DNA of 64,000 bases from contig NZ_LT629771.1 in the NCBI RefSeq assembly GCF_900105175.1, positions 1 to 64,000 of the forward strand, in the 5' to 3' direction. Shown here one piece after another: positions 51,791 to 61,804 of the stretch. The position numbers and the translations under genes were made by a program. The stretch is from Jiangella sp. DSM 45060 (lineage in GTDB: Bacteria > Actinomycetota > Actinomycetes > Jiangellales > Jiangellaceae). Each line of letters starts with the position of its first letter. Positions within the stretch are counted from its first letter, which is position 1. The notes under the pieces were generated by a model that ran no database searches, was not told the DNA's origin, and was given only the letters and a program-made list of their open reading frames with translations.

Positions 51791-52666
51791 TCAGCCCACC
51801 GCCAGGCCGACGGTCAGCAGGACCGCGAAGGCCAGCTCGGTCATCCCGGTCCGCTTGAGCACCGGGATGAGGTCCCGGCCCGTCGCCCGCCGGATCACCG
51901 GCCGGGCGGTCACCACGGCCAGTGGGACGCACAGCAGCGTGAGGGCGCCCCACGGCCGTCCGGTGACGGCCAGCGCCGCCACGATGAGGAACGGCGCCGT
52001 CATCAGCAGCACGTAGAGCATGCGGCTGCGCTGCTCGCCGAGCGTCACCGCCAGCGTCCGCTTGCCGCTCACCGTGTCGGTGCCGATGTCGCGGATGTTG
52101 TTGACCAGCAGCAGCGCGCACGCCAGGCAGCCGATCGCCACCGCCGACACCAGCGACGTCCACGTCAGCCGGTCGGCCTGCACGTACGTCGTCCCGGCGA
52201 CGGCCACCAGCCCGAAGAACACGAACACCGAGATCTCGCCGAGCCCGCGGTAGCCGTACGGGTTCCGGCCGCCGGTGTAGTACCAGGCCGCCGCGATGGC
52301 GAGCGCGCCGACGGCGAACAGCCACCAGTGCCCCGACCACGCCACCAGCACGGCACCGGTCACCCCGGCCGCCACGAAGCTCCACAGCGCCGCCGCCTTC
52401 ACCGCCGCCGGCCGCGCCGCGCCGGACCCGACCAGCCGGAACGGCCCCACCCGGTGCTCGTCGGTGCCGCGGATGCCGTCGGAGTAGTCGTTCGCGTAGT
52501 TGACGCCGATCTGCAGCGCCAGCGCGACCACCAGCGCCAGCAGCGCCTTGCCCAGGTGTGCCGCGTCGGCGGTCGCCGCGGCGCCCGTGCCCACCAATAC
52601 TGGGGCGACGGCGGCCGGCAGGGTCCGCGGGCGGGCGCCCTCGACCCACTGCCCGAGCGTCGCCAT
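51791..52666 (-). CDS. menA: 1,4-dihydroxy-2-naphthoate polyprenyltransferase MenA
   Basis: MenA attaches the polyprenyl tail to dihydroxynaphthoate in the membrane to give demethylmenaquinone. The 291-residue UbiA-type protein has about eight helices and the two prenyl-diphosphate motifs NYANDYSDGIRG (first Asp-rich) and LLVNNIRDIGTDTVSGK (second). PRTLPAAVAPVLVGT opens the protein as usual. The ATG at 52666 overlaps the menE stop (TGATG), so the two are coupled. Confidence 0.95.
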   Translation of the reverse strand: MATLGQWVEGARPRTLPAAVAPVLVGTGAAATADAAHLGKALLALVVALALQIGVNYANDYSDGIRGTDEHRVGPFRLVGSGAARPAAVKAAALWSFVAAGVTGAVLVAWSGHWWLFAVGALAIAAAWYYTGGRNPYGYRGLGEISVFVFFGLVAVAGTTYVQADRLTWTSLVSAVAIGCLACALLLVNNIRDIGTDTVSGKRTLAVTLGEQRSRMLYVLLMTAPFLIVAALAVTGRPWGALTLLCVPLAVVTARPVIRRATGRDLIPVLKRTGMTELAFAVLLTVGLAVG

Positions 52667-53850
52667 CAGGCGTCCGCCAGTCCCAGCCGGGCCGCGAGCC
52701 CGCGGCGATCGGTCTTCCCGCCCGGCAGGGTGGGCAGCGCATCGAGCACGTGCAGCTCCTTGGGTGCGTAGGCGACGGGGTGTCGCTCGCGGACGTGGGC
52801 GCGGATGTCGTCGAGGGACGGGGGCCGCTCGGCGTCGGCGGGCACGACGGCGACGACGACCCGCTCGCCCCACTCGGTGTCGGGGACGGCGATGCTGAGC
52901 GCCTCGGCGACGTCCGGGTGCGACGCGACGGCGAGGTCGACGGCGTCGAGCGGGACGTTCTCGCCCCCGGACACCGCGACGTCGTCGGCCCGGCCGATCA
53001 CCGTCAGCGTGCCGTCGTCGCCGAGCCGGCCGAGGTCGGACGTGGTGAAGGCGCCGTCGGCGAAGTCGTGGGCGAGGTCGGGACGCAGGCGGTAGCCGTG
53101 GGCCAGCATCGGGCCGGCCAGCCGGATGCGTCCGCCGTCAGCGAGCTCGACCCGTATGCCGTCGAGCGGGACGCCGTCGTAGACGCAGCCGCCGCAGGTC
53201 TCCGTCATGCCGTAGGTGGTGACGACCTCGACGCCGGCCTTGCGGGCGCGGTCGAGCAGCGCGTCGTCGGCCGCGGCGCCGCCGACCAGCACGCCGTGGT
53301 AGCCCGTCAGCGCGGCCAGCGGCGCCCCGCCGGCGTCGAGCAGCTGGCTGAGCTGGCGCGGCACCAGCGCGGTGTACCGGCGTCCGCTGCCGGCGAAGAC
53401 CTGGACGCTGGCGGCGGCGAACAGCTCGGGGTCGAAGCCGCCGCTGAGGTCGGCCGCCACCGGCTCCGTCCCCGCGACGACCGACCGGGCCAGCACCATG
53501 AGCCCGGCGATGTGGGTGGCCGGCAGCGCGAGCAGCCAACGGCCGGGCCCGCCGAGCCGCTCCAGCGTCGCCTCGGCCGACGCCCGGACGGCGGTGGCGC
53601 TCAGCAGCGCACCCTTCGGCCGCCCCGTCGACCCCGACGTCGGCACGATGAACGCGACGTCCGGCTCCAGCGCGCGGTGCGGCGCGAACTCCGCGATCAG
53701 CTCGTCGCGTACCGCCGCCGGCGACGACGGCAGCGGCAGTAGCGCATCGCCCCCGGCCAGCGCCCCCGCGACGGCGGGCAGCAGCCGCGGCACCACGGCG
53801 GGCCGCAGCGGCACCTCGACGGTGATGAGGGAGCGGTTGGGCTTCTGCAT
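52666..53850 (-). CDS. menE: o-Succinylbenzoate-CoA ligase MenE
   Basis: MenE activates o-succinylbenzoate with ATP and CoA in menaquinone synthesis. The 394-residue AMP-binding enzyme is shorter than the Bacillus form but complete: AFIVPTSGSTGRPKGALLS (P-loop), ATHIAGLMVLARS, YGMTETCGGCVYDG, TSDLGRLGDDGTL with the AMP-site Asp, and LPTLPGGKTDRRGL with the catalytic Lys near the end. It is the first of the menE-menA pair. Confidence 0.93.
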   Translation of the reverse strand: MQKPNRSLITVEVPLRPAVVPRLLPAVAGALAGGDALLPLPSSPAAVRDELIAEFAPHRALEPDVAFIVPTSGSTGRPKGALLSATAVRASAEATLERLGGPGRWLLALPATHIAGLMVLARSVVAGTEPVAADLSGGFDPELFAAASVQVFAGSGRRYTALVPRQLSQLLDAGGAPLAALTGYHGVLVGGAAADDALLDRARKAGVEVVTTYGMTETCGGCVYDGVPLDGIRVELADGGRIRLAGPMLAHGYRLRPDLAHDFADGAFTTSDLGRLGDDGTLTVIGRADDVAVSGGENVPLDAVDLAVASHPDVAEALSIAVPDTEWGERVVVAVVPADAERPPSLDDIRAHVRERHPVAYAPKELHVLDALPTLPGGKTDRRGLAARLGLADA

Positions 53851-53934
53851 CGCCCCACCACCCTAGATCCCCGACGCCGCCGACCGGCGGCGGCCTGACG
53901 AGTGCCGGTCCGGGTCGCGTGGAACACTCGGCGG

Positions 53935-54459
53935 ATGGCGAGAGTCCTCCTCGACGCGACCGTCCGCACCGACTACGGGCAGTTCGATCTCCTCTGGTCT
54001 GCCGACATCGGGTTCGACGGAGACTTCGACCGGGTCTTCGCCGGTCAGGCGAACGGACTCGCGGGCGCCGCTTCGCCCGGCGGTCTGTACCTGCACCTCG
54101 CCCGCCGGTCGGGTGGCTCGCCCGTGCGGATCGTGGCGCACGCGAGCGCCCCGCCGGCCGCTGCCGACGAGTGGGACGACGTCGTCGAGGTGTCCGTCGC
54201 CGTGCCGCCGGGTTCGTCGCCCCGATGGTCCACCTGGGCGGGTGAGGCGAGCGGGCCGCTCGATCTGGCTCCGGGCGAGTACCGGGTGCGCGTGAGTGCC
54301 CGGGGCCGCGACGCCGGAGCGGCCGGCGAACTCGCCGAGGGCCCGGTCGACTTCTACCTCGTCGACCTGTGGCCCGACCCGGCACGGCCCGACGAGGTGC
54401 TCCGGTCGCGGAGTGCGAACGCGGAGTTCTGGCACCGCCAGCTCGGCGGCCGGCGCTGA
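53935..54459 (+). CDS. Hypothetical protein, 174 aa
   Basis: A soluble protein reading ARVLLDATVRTDYGQFDLLW at the start and ending with FWHRQLGGRR. It is rich in Val, Pro, Asp and Trp with several beta-strand-like stretches (VRIVAHASAP, VVEVSVAVPPG, YRVRVSARGRD). Such composition resembles small bacterial proteins found near toxin-immunity or polymorphic loci, but no specific family is recognised. The ATG at 53935 is chosen; a GTG at 53902 would add 11 residues. It lies between divergent menE and a convergent small gene. Confidence 0.7.
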   Translation: MARVLLDATVRTDYGQFDLLWSADIGFDGDFDRVFAGQANGLAGAASPGGLYLHLARRSGGSPVRIVAHASAPPAAADEWDDVVEVSVAVPPGSSPRWSTWAGEASGPLDLAPGEYRVRVSARGRDAGAAGELAEGPVDFYLVDLWPDPARPDEVLRSRSANAEFWHRQLGGRR

Positions 54460-54483
54460 CCCTGCCCGGCGCACAGCCCGCCG

Positions 54484-54825
54484 TCAGCGGTACTCGGCGA
54501 CGACCTCGATCAGGCCGACGATGTGCTGGTTGAACTCCTCGAGATCCTCGGCCGGGATCCAGTACTCGAGAATCGTCTGCCCGCCGGCCTGCTGGACGTC
54601 GTACCGGTCGAGGAAGGTCTTCTCGACCTCGAACCGGGTCACGTACCCAGCGCCGCTCGCCTTGACGTTCCAGTCGCGGGCGATCCGGGTGGCGTAGTCC
54701 TCGTTGAGGACGGGGTAGAAGATCGGCTGGTCGGGCAGCCTCGGCGGCCATTCGCGCCAGCCCGAGGCTCGCACGAGCTCGAGCTCCTCGGGCCCAGTCG
54801 GGCGCCACAGCGTCACGGTCTGCAC
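54484..54825 (-). CDS. Conserved small protein, annotated in relatives as 'ADP-ribosylation/crystallin J1'-type
   Basis: A 113-residue soluble protein starting at a GTG at 54825. TVTLWRPTGPEELELVRASG, WREWPPRLPDQPIFYPVLNE and LEYWIPAEDLEEFNQHIVG are its strong blocks and match a widespread bacterial family usually labelled ADP-ribosylation/crystallin J1, a label carried over from larger proteins and without functional support. No catalytic motif for ADP-ribosyl chemistry is visible. It lies 30 bp downstream of menB on the same strand. Confidence 0.75.
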   Translation of the reverse strand: MQTVTLWRPTGPEELELVRASGWREWPPRLPDQPIFYPVLNEDYATRIARDWNVKASGAGYVTRFEVEKTFLDRYDVQQAGGQTILEYWIPAEDLEEFNQHIVGLIEVVAEYR

Positions 54826-54854
54826 GGGAACATTCTCGCGTCCGGCGGATCGAC

Positions 54855-55766
<912 letters not shown>

Positions 55767-55839
55767 GCCGGTCACGCTAGCCGGTGCATCTGTCGGGGCG
55801 CTCCGATAGGGTGCCGCAACTGAGTGTTCGGGGGGACGA

Positions 55840-56883
55840 ATGCGGTGGGTTCCTGCAGCCCTGCTGGTGGTGCTGACGGCGACGGCCTGCGGCGGCGACG
55901 CCGAGCCCGAGGCGGTCGCGGGCACGCCGACGCCCACCATCGACATCGCGGGGTCCACCGACAGCGTCGTCCCGCCGCCGGTCGTCCGCAGCCCGGGCAC
56001 CGGCGTGCTGTTCGACTGGGTGACGTTCGACGACGAGCAGAGCTACACGAGCACCGCCCTGCCCGACGGCGCGACACCGTTCGAGAACGCCGTCCCCATC
56101 CAGGACGGCACGACCATGTCGCGCGGCCACGTGTTCGAGCACGCCGGCGGCGTCATCGGCTACGAGCTGATCGACGCCTACGCCGGCGGTGACGACTTCG
56201 CCAAGCTGGCCGCCCTGCTGGCCAGCAGCGTCGACGGCAGCGTGGTGTCGATCGAGCCGGCCGACGTCACCCAGGCGCTGGCCGCCGACGGCGAGATCGT
56301 CCACGGCGACGACGAGGTCATGCTGTTCCGCATCGTCGTGGTGAACGAGGCCGGCGACGTCTGGACCGGCTTCGTCAGCGGGCCCGAGCAGGACCGCGAG
56401 CGGCTGGAGTCCGAGTTCGCCCGGCTCACCGTCTCGCTGGACGTCCGCTCAGCCGTCGACTGGGTCTACCTCACCGACGAGCCCAGCGGCATCGTCGCGC
56501 CGTTCCGGTCCGCGGTCGAGCCGCGGTCGTGGTACCTCCCCGACGCCGGCGACTCGGCCACGTCGGCCCGCGTGTACAACGACTGGAACACCGCGTCGGG
56601 GATCATCGTGATCGACGCCGGACCCGGCGGGTTCAGCCCCGAGGACGCGCTGGCCCTGCGGGCCGAGGAGCTCGGCGGGACGGTCGAGAGCTCGGAGCCG
56701 AGCGACATCGCGGGGCACGCCGGCGTCGAGGCGGTGATCCTCGACCGGGGCTGGCAGTGGGTCCACCGCGTCGTCGCCCTGGACGACCACGTTCTCGTGG
56801 TCTACGCCGGCAACGTCACCGAGCGGGTGGACGACGCCCGGACCTTCGTCGCGATGGTGAGCGACGCGGTGACGATCCCCTGA
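55840..56883 (+). CDS. Lipoprotein of unknown function, 347 aa
   Basis: The ATG at 55840 follows GGGGGGACGA. The N-terminus is a lipoprotein signal (RWVPAALLVVLTATAC, lipid on Cys17). The mature protein is acidic, with a Pro/Thr linker and two similar alpha/beta halves, suggesting an internal duplication. The first half contains SYTSTALPDGATPFENAVPI and the second YNDWNTASGIIVIDAGPGGF. No enzyme motif is recognised. It is anchored outside the membrane. It is followed by another secreted unknown. Confidence 0.8.
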   Translation: MRWVPAALLVVLTATACGGDAEPEAVAGTPTPTIDIAGSTDSVVPPPVVRSPGTGVLFDWVTFDDEQSYTSTALPDGATPFENAVPIQDGTTMSRGHVFEHAGGVIGYELIDAYAGGDDFAKLAALLASSVDGSVVSIEPADVTQALAADGEIVHGDDEVMLFRIVVVNEAGDVWTGFVSGPEQDRERLESEFARLTVSLDVRSAVDWVYLTDEPSGIVAPFRSAVEPRSWYLPDAGDSATSARVYNDWNTASGIIVIDAGPGGFSPEDALALRAEELGGTVESSEPSDIAGHAGVEAVILDRGWQWVHRVVALDDHVLVVYAGNVTERVDDARTFVAMVSDAVTIP

Positions 56884-56978
56884 GAACGAGGGAACGAACG
56901 GCCCGATTCGGTCGTCTCAGGGGTGTGGGAGGAACGGGTCGGGGCCGACATGCGCCCGTGATCATGGAAAATAGAGGC

Positions 56979-58130
56979 ATGAAGTACCGCGTGCTCGCCG
57001 TCACCGGCGTCCTGGCCCTGGTCGTAGCGGCGGTGTTCGCCATTCTCGGAGCCACCGACGACGACGATTCGGTGGCCGGCGGGAGCGGGCCCGAGGCGAG
57101 CATCGTCCAGGCCGCCGCGTCGCCGGCGCCCGAGCAGGTGGCGGGCGCCATCGCCGCCGAGGCGCCCGCCGCGGCCGACGATCTCCCACTGGTCCTGACC
57201 GCCCCCGCCGAGGCCCGGCCCGGCGCGTCGGTCGCGTTCGGCGCCAGCTGGATCACGCCGTCCGGCGAGGCCATCAGCGGCGAGGTCGACCTCCAGCGCA
57301 TCGAGGGCAACTCCTGGACCACCATCACCACCGTGCCGGTCGAGAACGGCGCCGGCGAGGTCGAGGTGCAGGTGCAGTCGTCGGGCATCTACCGGCTCGC
57401 GTACGGCGGCGGCCCCGAGGTCGAGGCGGTCGAGTCGCACGAGGTCGTCATCACGGCCGGCTCGCCGCTGGTGTCGCGCATCACCGCCACCGCCGAGAAG
57501 TCCGACGACGGCGTGGGCGTCACCGCGGCGTGGACGACCGAGGGCGGCGTCCCGATCCTCGGCGAGATCGGGCTCGAGCAGCAGGCCGACGGCGCCGACT
57601 GGGCGCCGGTGTCCGCCGTCACCACGACGGCCGAGGGCACCGCGGTCGCCGAGGCCACCGCCGAGCACACCACCCGGTTCCGGTTCAGCTACCCCGGCGG
57701 CAGCCGGTTCGGCGCCGTCGTCAGCGAAGAGGCGCTCGCCGTCGGCGACGACGTCCGCACCATCCCGGTCGAGACCTGCGACGACGACGTCGACATCGAC
57801 AACCTCGGCAACGGCGTCGGCTGCCACTACACACCGGTCGAGTCGGGCACGTTCGTCGTCGCCCACGACTACCTCGGCAACTCCTGGTGGAACTCCATCC
57901 CCGAGGGCACGGTGGTCCAGATGGAGGGTGAGTTCACCGGGCTGTACGAGGTGGTCGACCGCGTCATCGCGCAGGGCCGCGGCTCGGCACTCGGCTCGGC
58001 GTCGAACTGGACCTGCGGCGACGACTGCGACATCATCTTGCAGACCTGCCAGGGCAGCAACACCGGCTTCACCTGGCTGCGCAAGCTGCCCGAAGGCGAG
58101 ACGCCGCCGGCCGGCCAGCCGCAGACCTGA
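56979..58130 (+). CDS. Secreted or membrane-anchored protein of unknown function, 383 aa
   Basis: The ATG at 56979 gives KYRVLAVTGVLALVVAAVFA, one membrane helix that can be a signal anchor; an in-frame ATG at 56964 adds five residues. After an Ala/Pro-rich linker come two repeats of about 100 residues that look like immunoglobulin-type beta domains (LVLTAPAEARPGASVAFGAS; LVSRITATAEKSDDGVGVTA). The C-terminal part (about 285-383) has six Cys (ETCDDDVDID, GVGCHYTPVE, NWTCGDDCDIILQTCQGSNT) and resembles a small sortase-like or 3D-type outer domain, but I cannot confirm which. Confidence 0.75.
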   Translation: MKYRVLAVTGVLALVVAAVFAILGATDDDDSVAGGSGPEASIVQAAASPAPEQVAGAIAAEAPAAADDLPLVLTAPAEARPGASVAFGASWITPSGEAISGEVDLQRIEGNSWTTITTVPVENGAGEVEVQVQSSGIYRLAYGGGPEVEAVESHEVVITAGSPLVSRITATAEKSDDGVGVTAAWTTEGGVPILGEIGLEQQADGADWAPVSAVTTTAEGTAVAEATAEHTTRFRFSYPGGSRFGAVVSEEALAVGDDVRTIPVETCDDDVDIDNLGNGVGCHYTPVESGTFVVAHDYLGNSWWNSIPEGTVVQMEGEFTGLYEVVDRVIAQGRGSALGSASNWTCGDDCDIILQTCQGSNTGFTWLRKLPEGETPPAGQPQT

Positions 58131-58135
58131 CGCCG

Positions 58136-59404
58136 TCAGCTCGCGCGCGAGAGCCGGGCGGCCTCGTCGATCGAGGCCAGCCGGCGCACCGGTGAGAACG
58201 CCACCCACAGCGTCGCGAGCACCATGCCGCAGGCGCCGGTGACCATCGCCGTCCGCCCGTCGGTGAGCCCGGCCAGCAGCCCGCCCAGCGACGCGCCGAC
58301 CGGGATCGCGCCCCACGAGATCAGCCGGTACGCCGCGTTGACCCGGCCGCGCAGCCGCTCCGGGAGCGCCGCCTGCCGCAGCGTCACCGCGTGCACGTTG
58401 GCGATCCCGATGCCGACCCCCATCACCACGAACACCGCGCAGAACAGGCTCATCGTCGCGACGGCGTCCGTGCCGGCCAGCGCGACCAGCACGGGCGCGG
58501 TGTTGCCGAGGACCAGCGTGATCAGCAGTACCCGGCCGTAGCCGAAGCGCCCCGTCACGCGCGCGCCGAACCACGCGCCGAGGAAGGAGCCGACGCCGCC
58601 GGCGGTGAACACGATGCCGAGCTGCACCGGGCTGAGTCCGGCCTCGCGCACCGTGAACAGCATCAGCCCGAGGATGAACACCTCGTTGAACAGGTTGAAC
58701 GTGGTGGCCTCGCCGAGCAGCGCCCGGACGAACCGGTTGCGCAGCGCCTCGCGCAGCCCGGCGGTCACCTCGGCCCACGTCGGCCGCGCGGACGCCGCCG
58801 GGCGGGCCGTCTCGACGACGGCGATGCCGCGCAGGCTGAGCGCCGACACCAGGTAGGCGACGGCGTTGACCAGCATCGCGACCGGCGCGGAGGCCGCCTG
58901 GACGAGCAGCCCGCCGAAGCCGCGGGCGCCGATCTCGTTCGCCGACTGCGCCGCGGCCAGCTTCCCGTTCGCGTCGACCAGCTGGTGCGGCGTCACGACC
59001 TCGGGCACGAACGCGAAGTCCGCGACCTGGTACAGCACCGTCAGGACGCCGGCCAGGAACATCACTCCGTATAGCAGCTCGATCCCGGCGACCCCGGCCC
59101 ACACGGCCAGTGGAATGACGAGGATCAGCGCGAACCGGCCGACGTCGGCGCCGACCATGAGCGGCAGCCGGCGCCGCCGGTCGACCAGCAGTCCCAGCGG
59201 CAGCGTGGCCAGCAGGAACGGCAGGAACTGGGCGGTCCGTAACGCGCCCAGCTCGCCCGGCGTGGCGGCCAGCACGCCGATCGCCAGCAGCGGCACGGCC
59301 AGCTCGGCGACCTCGGACCCGAACGTCGACACCGCCGAGCCGGTCCAGAGCCGGCGGAAGTCGCGGCTGTCCCAGGCGCGCCGGCTCTCCGTAACCGCTG
59401 TCAT
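58136..59404 (-). CDS. MFS transporter (EntS/MFS_3-like exporter)
   Basis: A 422-residue protein with twelve predicted helices. DFRRLWTGSAVSTFGSEVAE opens it, and the cytoplasmic loop between helices 2 and 3 is LPLGLLVDRRRRLPLM, the MFS signature. It is close to the MFS_3 group with enterobactin exporter EntS and macrolide exporters. The substrate is unknown. It diverges from a CGNR-type regulator with 57 bases between, which probably controls it. The ATG is at 59404. Confidence 0.9.
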   Translation of the reverse strand: MTAVTESRRAWDSRDFRRLWTGSAVSTFGSEVAELAVPLLAIGVLAATPGELGALRTAQFLPFLLATLPLGLLVDRRRRLPLMVGADVGRFALILVIPLAVWAGVAGIELLYGVMFLAGVLTVLYQVADFAFVPEVVTPHQLVDANGKLAAAQSANEIGARGFGGLLVQAASAPVAMLVNAVAYLVSALSLRGIAVVETARPAASARPTWAEVTAGLREALRNRFVRALLGEATTFNLFNEVFILGLMLFTVREAGLSPVQLGIVFTAGGVGSFLGAWFGARVTGRFGYGRVLLITLVLGNTAPVLVALAGTDAVATMSLFCAVFVVMGVGIGIANVHAVTLRQAALPERLRGRVNAAYRLISWGAIPVGASLGGLLAGLTDGRTAMVTGACGMVLATLWVAFSPVRRLASIDEAARLSRAS

Positions 59405-59461
59405 GGGTTCAGAGGTTAGGCAGTAACCAATGACGACCGCAAGAGGGTTAGGCTCGGTGTC

Positions 59462-60031
59462 ATGTCCGGAGCCAGCACGCCGGCGCCCGGCCGGCTCGAG
59501 ACCGTCCGGCGCTTCGTCAACACACTCGACGTCGAGGCGGGGTCCGACGCGCTGACGTCGCCGGGCGCTCTCGTCGCGTGGCTGGGCGCCGCGGACCTGC
59601 TGTCCGGCGACACCGGCACCGCGCCTGGCCGCGACGAGCTCGCCCGCGCGGTCGCCGTCCGCGAGGCGCTGCGGCAGACCCTCGCCGCCAACCACGGCGG
59701 CGACCCCATCCCGGCCGCCGCGCTCGCCGTGCTCAACGACGCCGCCGGACGCGCCCGGCTGACCGCGACCCTCACCGCCCGCGACGGCTGGCGTCCGCGC
59801 CCGGCCGCCGGCGGGGTCGACGGCGCGCTCGGCGGGCTGCTCGCGCTGGTCGGCGACGCGATGGCGGACGGCACGTGGGCGCGGCTCAAGGTGTGCGTCA
59901 ACGACACCTGCCAGTGGGCGTTCTACGACGAGTCGCGGGCGCGGTCGGGCAAGTGGTGCTCGATGCAGGTCTGCGGCAACCGGGCCAAGCAGCGGGCGTG
60001 GCGCGGCCGCAGGGCAGAATCGACACCGTGA
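59462..60031 (+). CDS. CGNR zinc finger domain regulator (ABATE domain)
   Basis: A 189-residue protein. The N-terminal part (ETVRRFVNTLDVEAGSDALT onward) matches the ABATE stress-regulator domain, and the C-terminus is the CGNR zinc finger: LKVCVNDTCQWAFYDESRAR, GKWCSMQVCGNRAKQRAWR. These proteins are DNA-binding regulators in actinomycetes. It diverges from the MFS exporter. The short region between has GGTTAGGC twice (59412-59419 and 59446-59455 area), a possible operator. It overlaps menD by four bases, so it is co-transcribed with it. Confidence 0.88.
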   Translation: MSGASTPAPGRLETVRRFVNTLDVEAGSDALTSPGALVAWLGAADLLSGDTGTAPGRDELARAVAVREALRQTLAANHGGDPIPAAALAVLNDAAGRARLTATLTARDGWRPRPAAGGVDGALGGLLALVGDAMADGTWARLKVCVNDTCQWAFYDESRARSGKWCSMQVCGNRAKQRAWRGRRAESTP

Positions 60032-61686
60032 ACCCCTCGACGTGGGCGGCCCGCACGCTGGTCACCGAGCTGGTCCGGGCCGGCGTGCGGCACGTCGTGC
60101 TGGCGCCCGGCTCGCGGTCGGCGCCGCTGGCGCACGCGCTGGCGACGGCGTCCGCGCGCGGCGACCTGCGGCTGCACGTCCGGGTCGACGAGCGGGTCGC
60201 GGCGTTCACGGCGCTCGGGCTGGCTCGCGTGGCCGGGCCGGTCGCCGTCGTGACGACGTCGGGGACGGCGGCGGCGAACCTGCACCCGGCCGTGCTGGAG
60301 GCCTCGCACGCCGGGGTGCCGCTGCTGCTGCTGACCGCGGACCGGCCGCACGAGCTGCGGGGGACCGGCGCGAACCAGACCACCGACCAGGTGCGGCTGT
60401 TCGGGTCGGCCGTCCGGTTCTTCGCCGACGTGCCCGCGCCGTACGGACGGCCGGGCGAGGACGGCGACCTGCGGGCACTGCTGGCCCGCGCCTTCGCGGC
60501 GGCCGCGGGGACCCGCGCGGGCGACCCCGGCCCCGTCCACCTCGACCTCGCCTACCGCGAGCCGCTGGTGCCCGACGACGACGCCGAGTGGCCGGTGTCG
60601 TCCGACGGCGCGGTCGACGTCGCGCCCGGCCCCGGACCCGCCGAACCGACGCTGCTGGACGACGGCCCGCGCACGGTCGTCGTGGCGGGCGACGGCGCCG
60701 GGTCCGCCGCGAGGGCGTACGCCGAGGCGGCCGGTGCGCCGCTGCTGGCCGAGCCGTCGTCGGGCGCGCGGTCCGGCCCCAACGCCGTCGGGCCCTACCG
60801 CCTGCTGCTCGACCGGCCCGAGCTCGGCGGCCCGGTCGAGCGCGTGGTCGTGTTCGGGCACGCGACGCTGTCACGGCCGGTCAGCGCGCTGCTGGCGGGC
60901 GAGCGCGCCGAGGTGGTCGTCGTCGCCGGGTCCGCACCCGACTGGTTCGACGCCGGACGGCGGGCGGCCCGGGTGCTGCCGGCCGTCGCCGCCGCGCCGG
61001 GTGCCGGCGACGGCGACTGGCTGGCGTCCTGGCAGCGCGCCGCGAAGGCCGCCCAGGACGCCGTCGACACCGTGCTCGCGGCCGGGCCGCTCACCGGGCC
61101 GGCGGTGGCCGCGTCGGTGTGGGCGGCGCGCCGGCCGGGCGAGGCGCTGGTGGCCGGCTCGTCCAACCCGATCCGCGACCTCGACCTCGCCGCGGCGCCC
61201 CTGCTCGCCGACGACGCCGGCCCGGTGCTGGCCAACCGCGGCCTGGCCGGCATCGACGGCACCCTCTCGACCGCGACCGGGGTCGCGCTGGGGACGGGCG
61301 CGCCCGCCCGCGCCCTCGTCGGCGACCTCACCTTCCTGCACGACGCCGGCGGTCTGCTCGTCGGCCCGTTGGAGGACCACCCCGACCTGCAGATCGTCGT
61401 CGTCAACGACGACGGCGGCGGCATCTTCGCGCTGCTCGAACACGGCGACCCGGCGCACGCCGACCGCTTCGAGCGGGTCTTCGGCACCCCGCACGGCGCG
61501 GACCTCGCGGCGCTGTGCGCGGGCTACGGGGTGGCGCACCGCCGGGTGACGGACGCGGCGGCGCTGCGCTCGGCGCTGGCCGAGCCGGTGGCGGGACGCA
61601 GCGTGCTGGAGGTGCCGGTCGCCCGCGCCGCCCTTCGCGACCTGCACAGCCGCATCCGCGCCGCCGTCGACGCCGCCCTCGCCTGA
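60028..61686 (+). CDS. menD: 2-succinyl-5-enolpyruvyl-6-hydroxy-3-cyclohexene-1-carboxylate synthase MenD
   Basis: MenD, a thiamine diphosphate enzyme, adds 2-oxoglutarate to isochorismate. The 552-residue protein has the opening [20 protein letters not shown] and [46 protein letters not shown], and the ThDP/Mg motif [14 protein letters not shown] with [13 protein letters not shown]. The GTG at 60028 overlaps the CGNR gene stop. It converges on menF across a 39-bp palindrome. Confidence 0.96.
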   Translation: MNPSTWAARTLVTELVRAGVRHVVLAPGSRSAPLAHALATASARGDLRLHVRVDERVAAFTALGLARVAGPVAVVTTSGTAAANLHPAVLEASHAGVPLLLLTADRPHELRGTGANQTTDQVRLFGSAVRFFADVPAPYGRPGEDGDLRALLARAFAAAAGTRAGDPGPVHLDLAYREPLVPDDDAEWPVSSDGAVDVAPGPGPAEPTLLDDGPRTVVVAGDGAGSAARAYAEAAGAPLLAEPSSGARSGPNAVGPYRLLLDRPELGGPVERVVVFGHATLSRPVSALLAGERAEVVVVAGSAPDWFDAGRRAARVLPAVAAAPGAGDGDWLASWQRAAKAAQDAVDTVLAAGPLTGPAVAASVWAARRPGEALVAGSSNPIRDLDLAAAPLLADDAGPVLANRGLAGIDGTLSTATGVALGTGAPARALVGDLTFLHDAGGLLVGPLEDHPDLQIVVVNDDGGGIFALLEHGDPAHADRFERVFGTPHGADLAALCAGYGVAHRRVTDAAALRSALAEPVAGRSVLEVPVARAALRDLHSRIRAAVDAALA

Positions 61687-61725
61687 CGCCGTCCGGCCGG
61701 CCAGGACGGGGTGTTCGGCTCGGCA

Positions 61726-61764
61726 GGGTGACTTGAGCGCCAACAGTTGGCGCTCAAGTCACCC
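61726..61764. terminator. 39-bp near-perfect palindrome between convergent menD and menF
   Basis: GGGTGACTTGAGCGCCAAC (61726-61744) and its exact reverse complement (61746-61764) flank a single A. The 19-bp arms lie between the menD stop (61686) and menF stop (61805) and suit a bidirectional terminator, though a one-base loop is too tight for RNA, so the stem would open by a few bases. The centre CGCCAACAGTTGGCG also appears in the first unit of the 161-bp repeat near 44151. Confidence 0.7.
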
Positions 61765-61804
61765 CCGCGAAACGCACTTCCCCGGGGGAGGCCTCCCGGG
61801 GGGG

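Noticed and set aside
59411..59455. Iron-regulator (DtxR/IdeR) box between the MFS and CGNR genes
   Set aside because: GGTTAGGC-AG-TAACC resembles the consensus but has one extra base and poor outer positions. A site for the divergent CGNR regulator is more likely.
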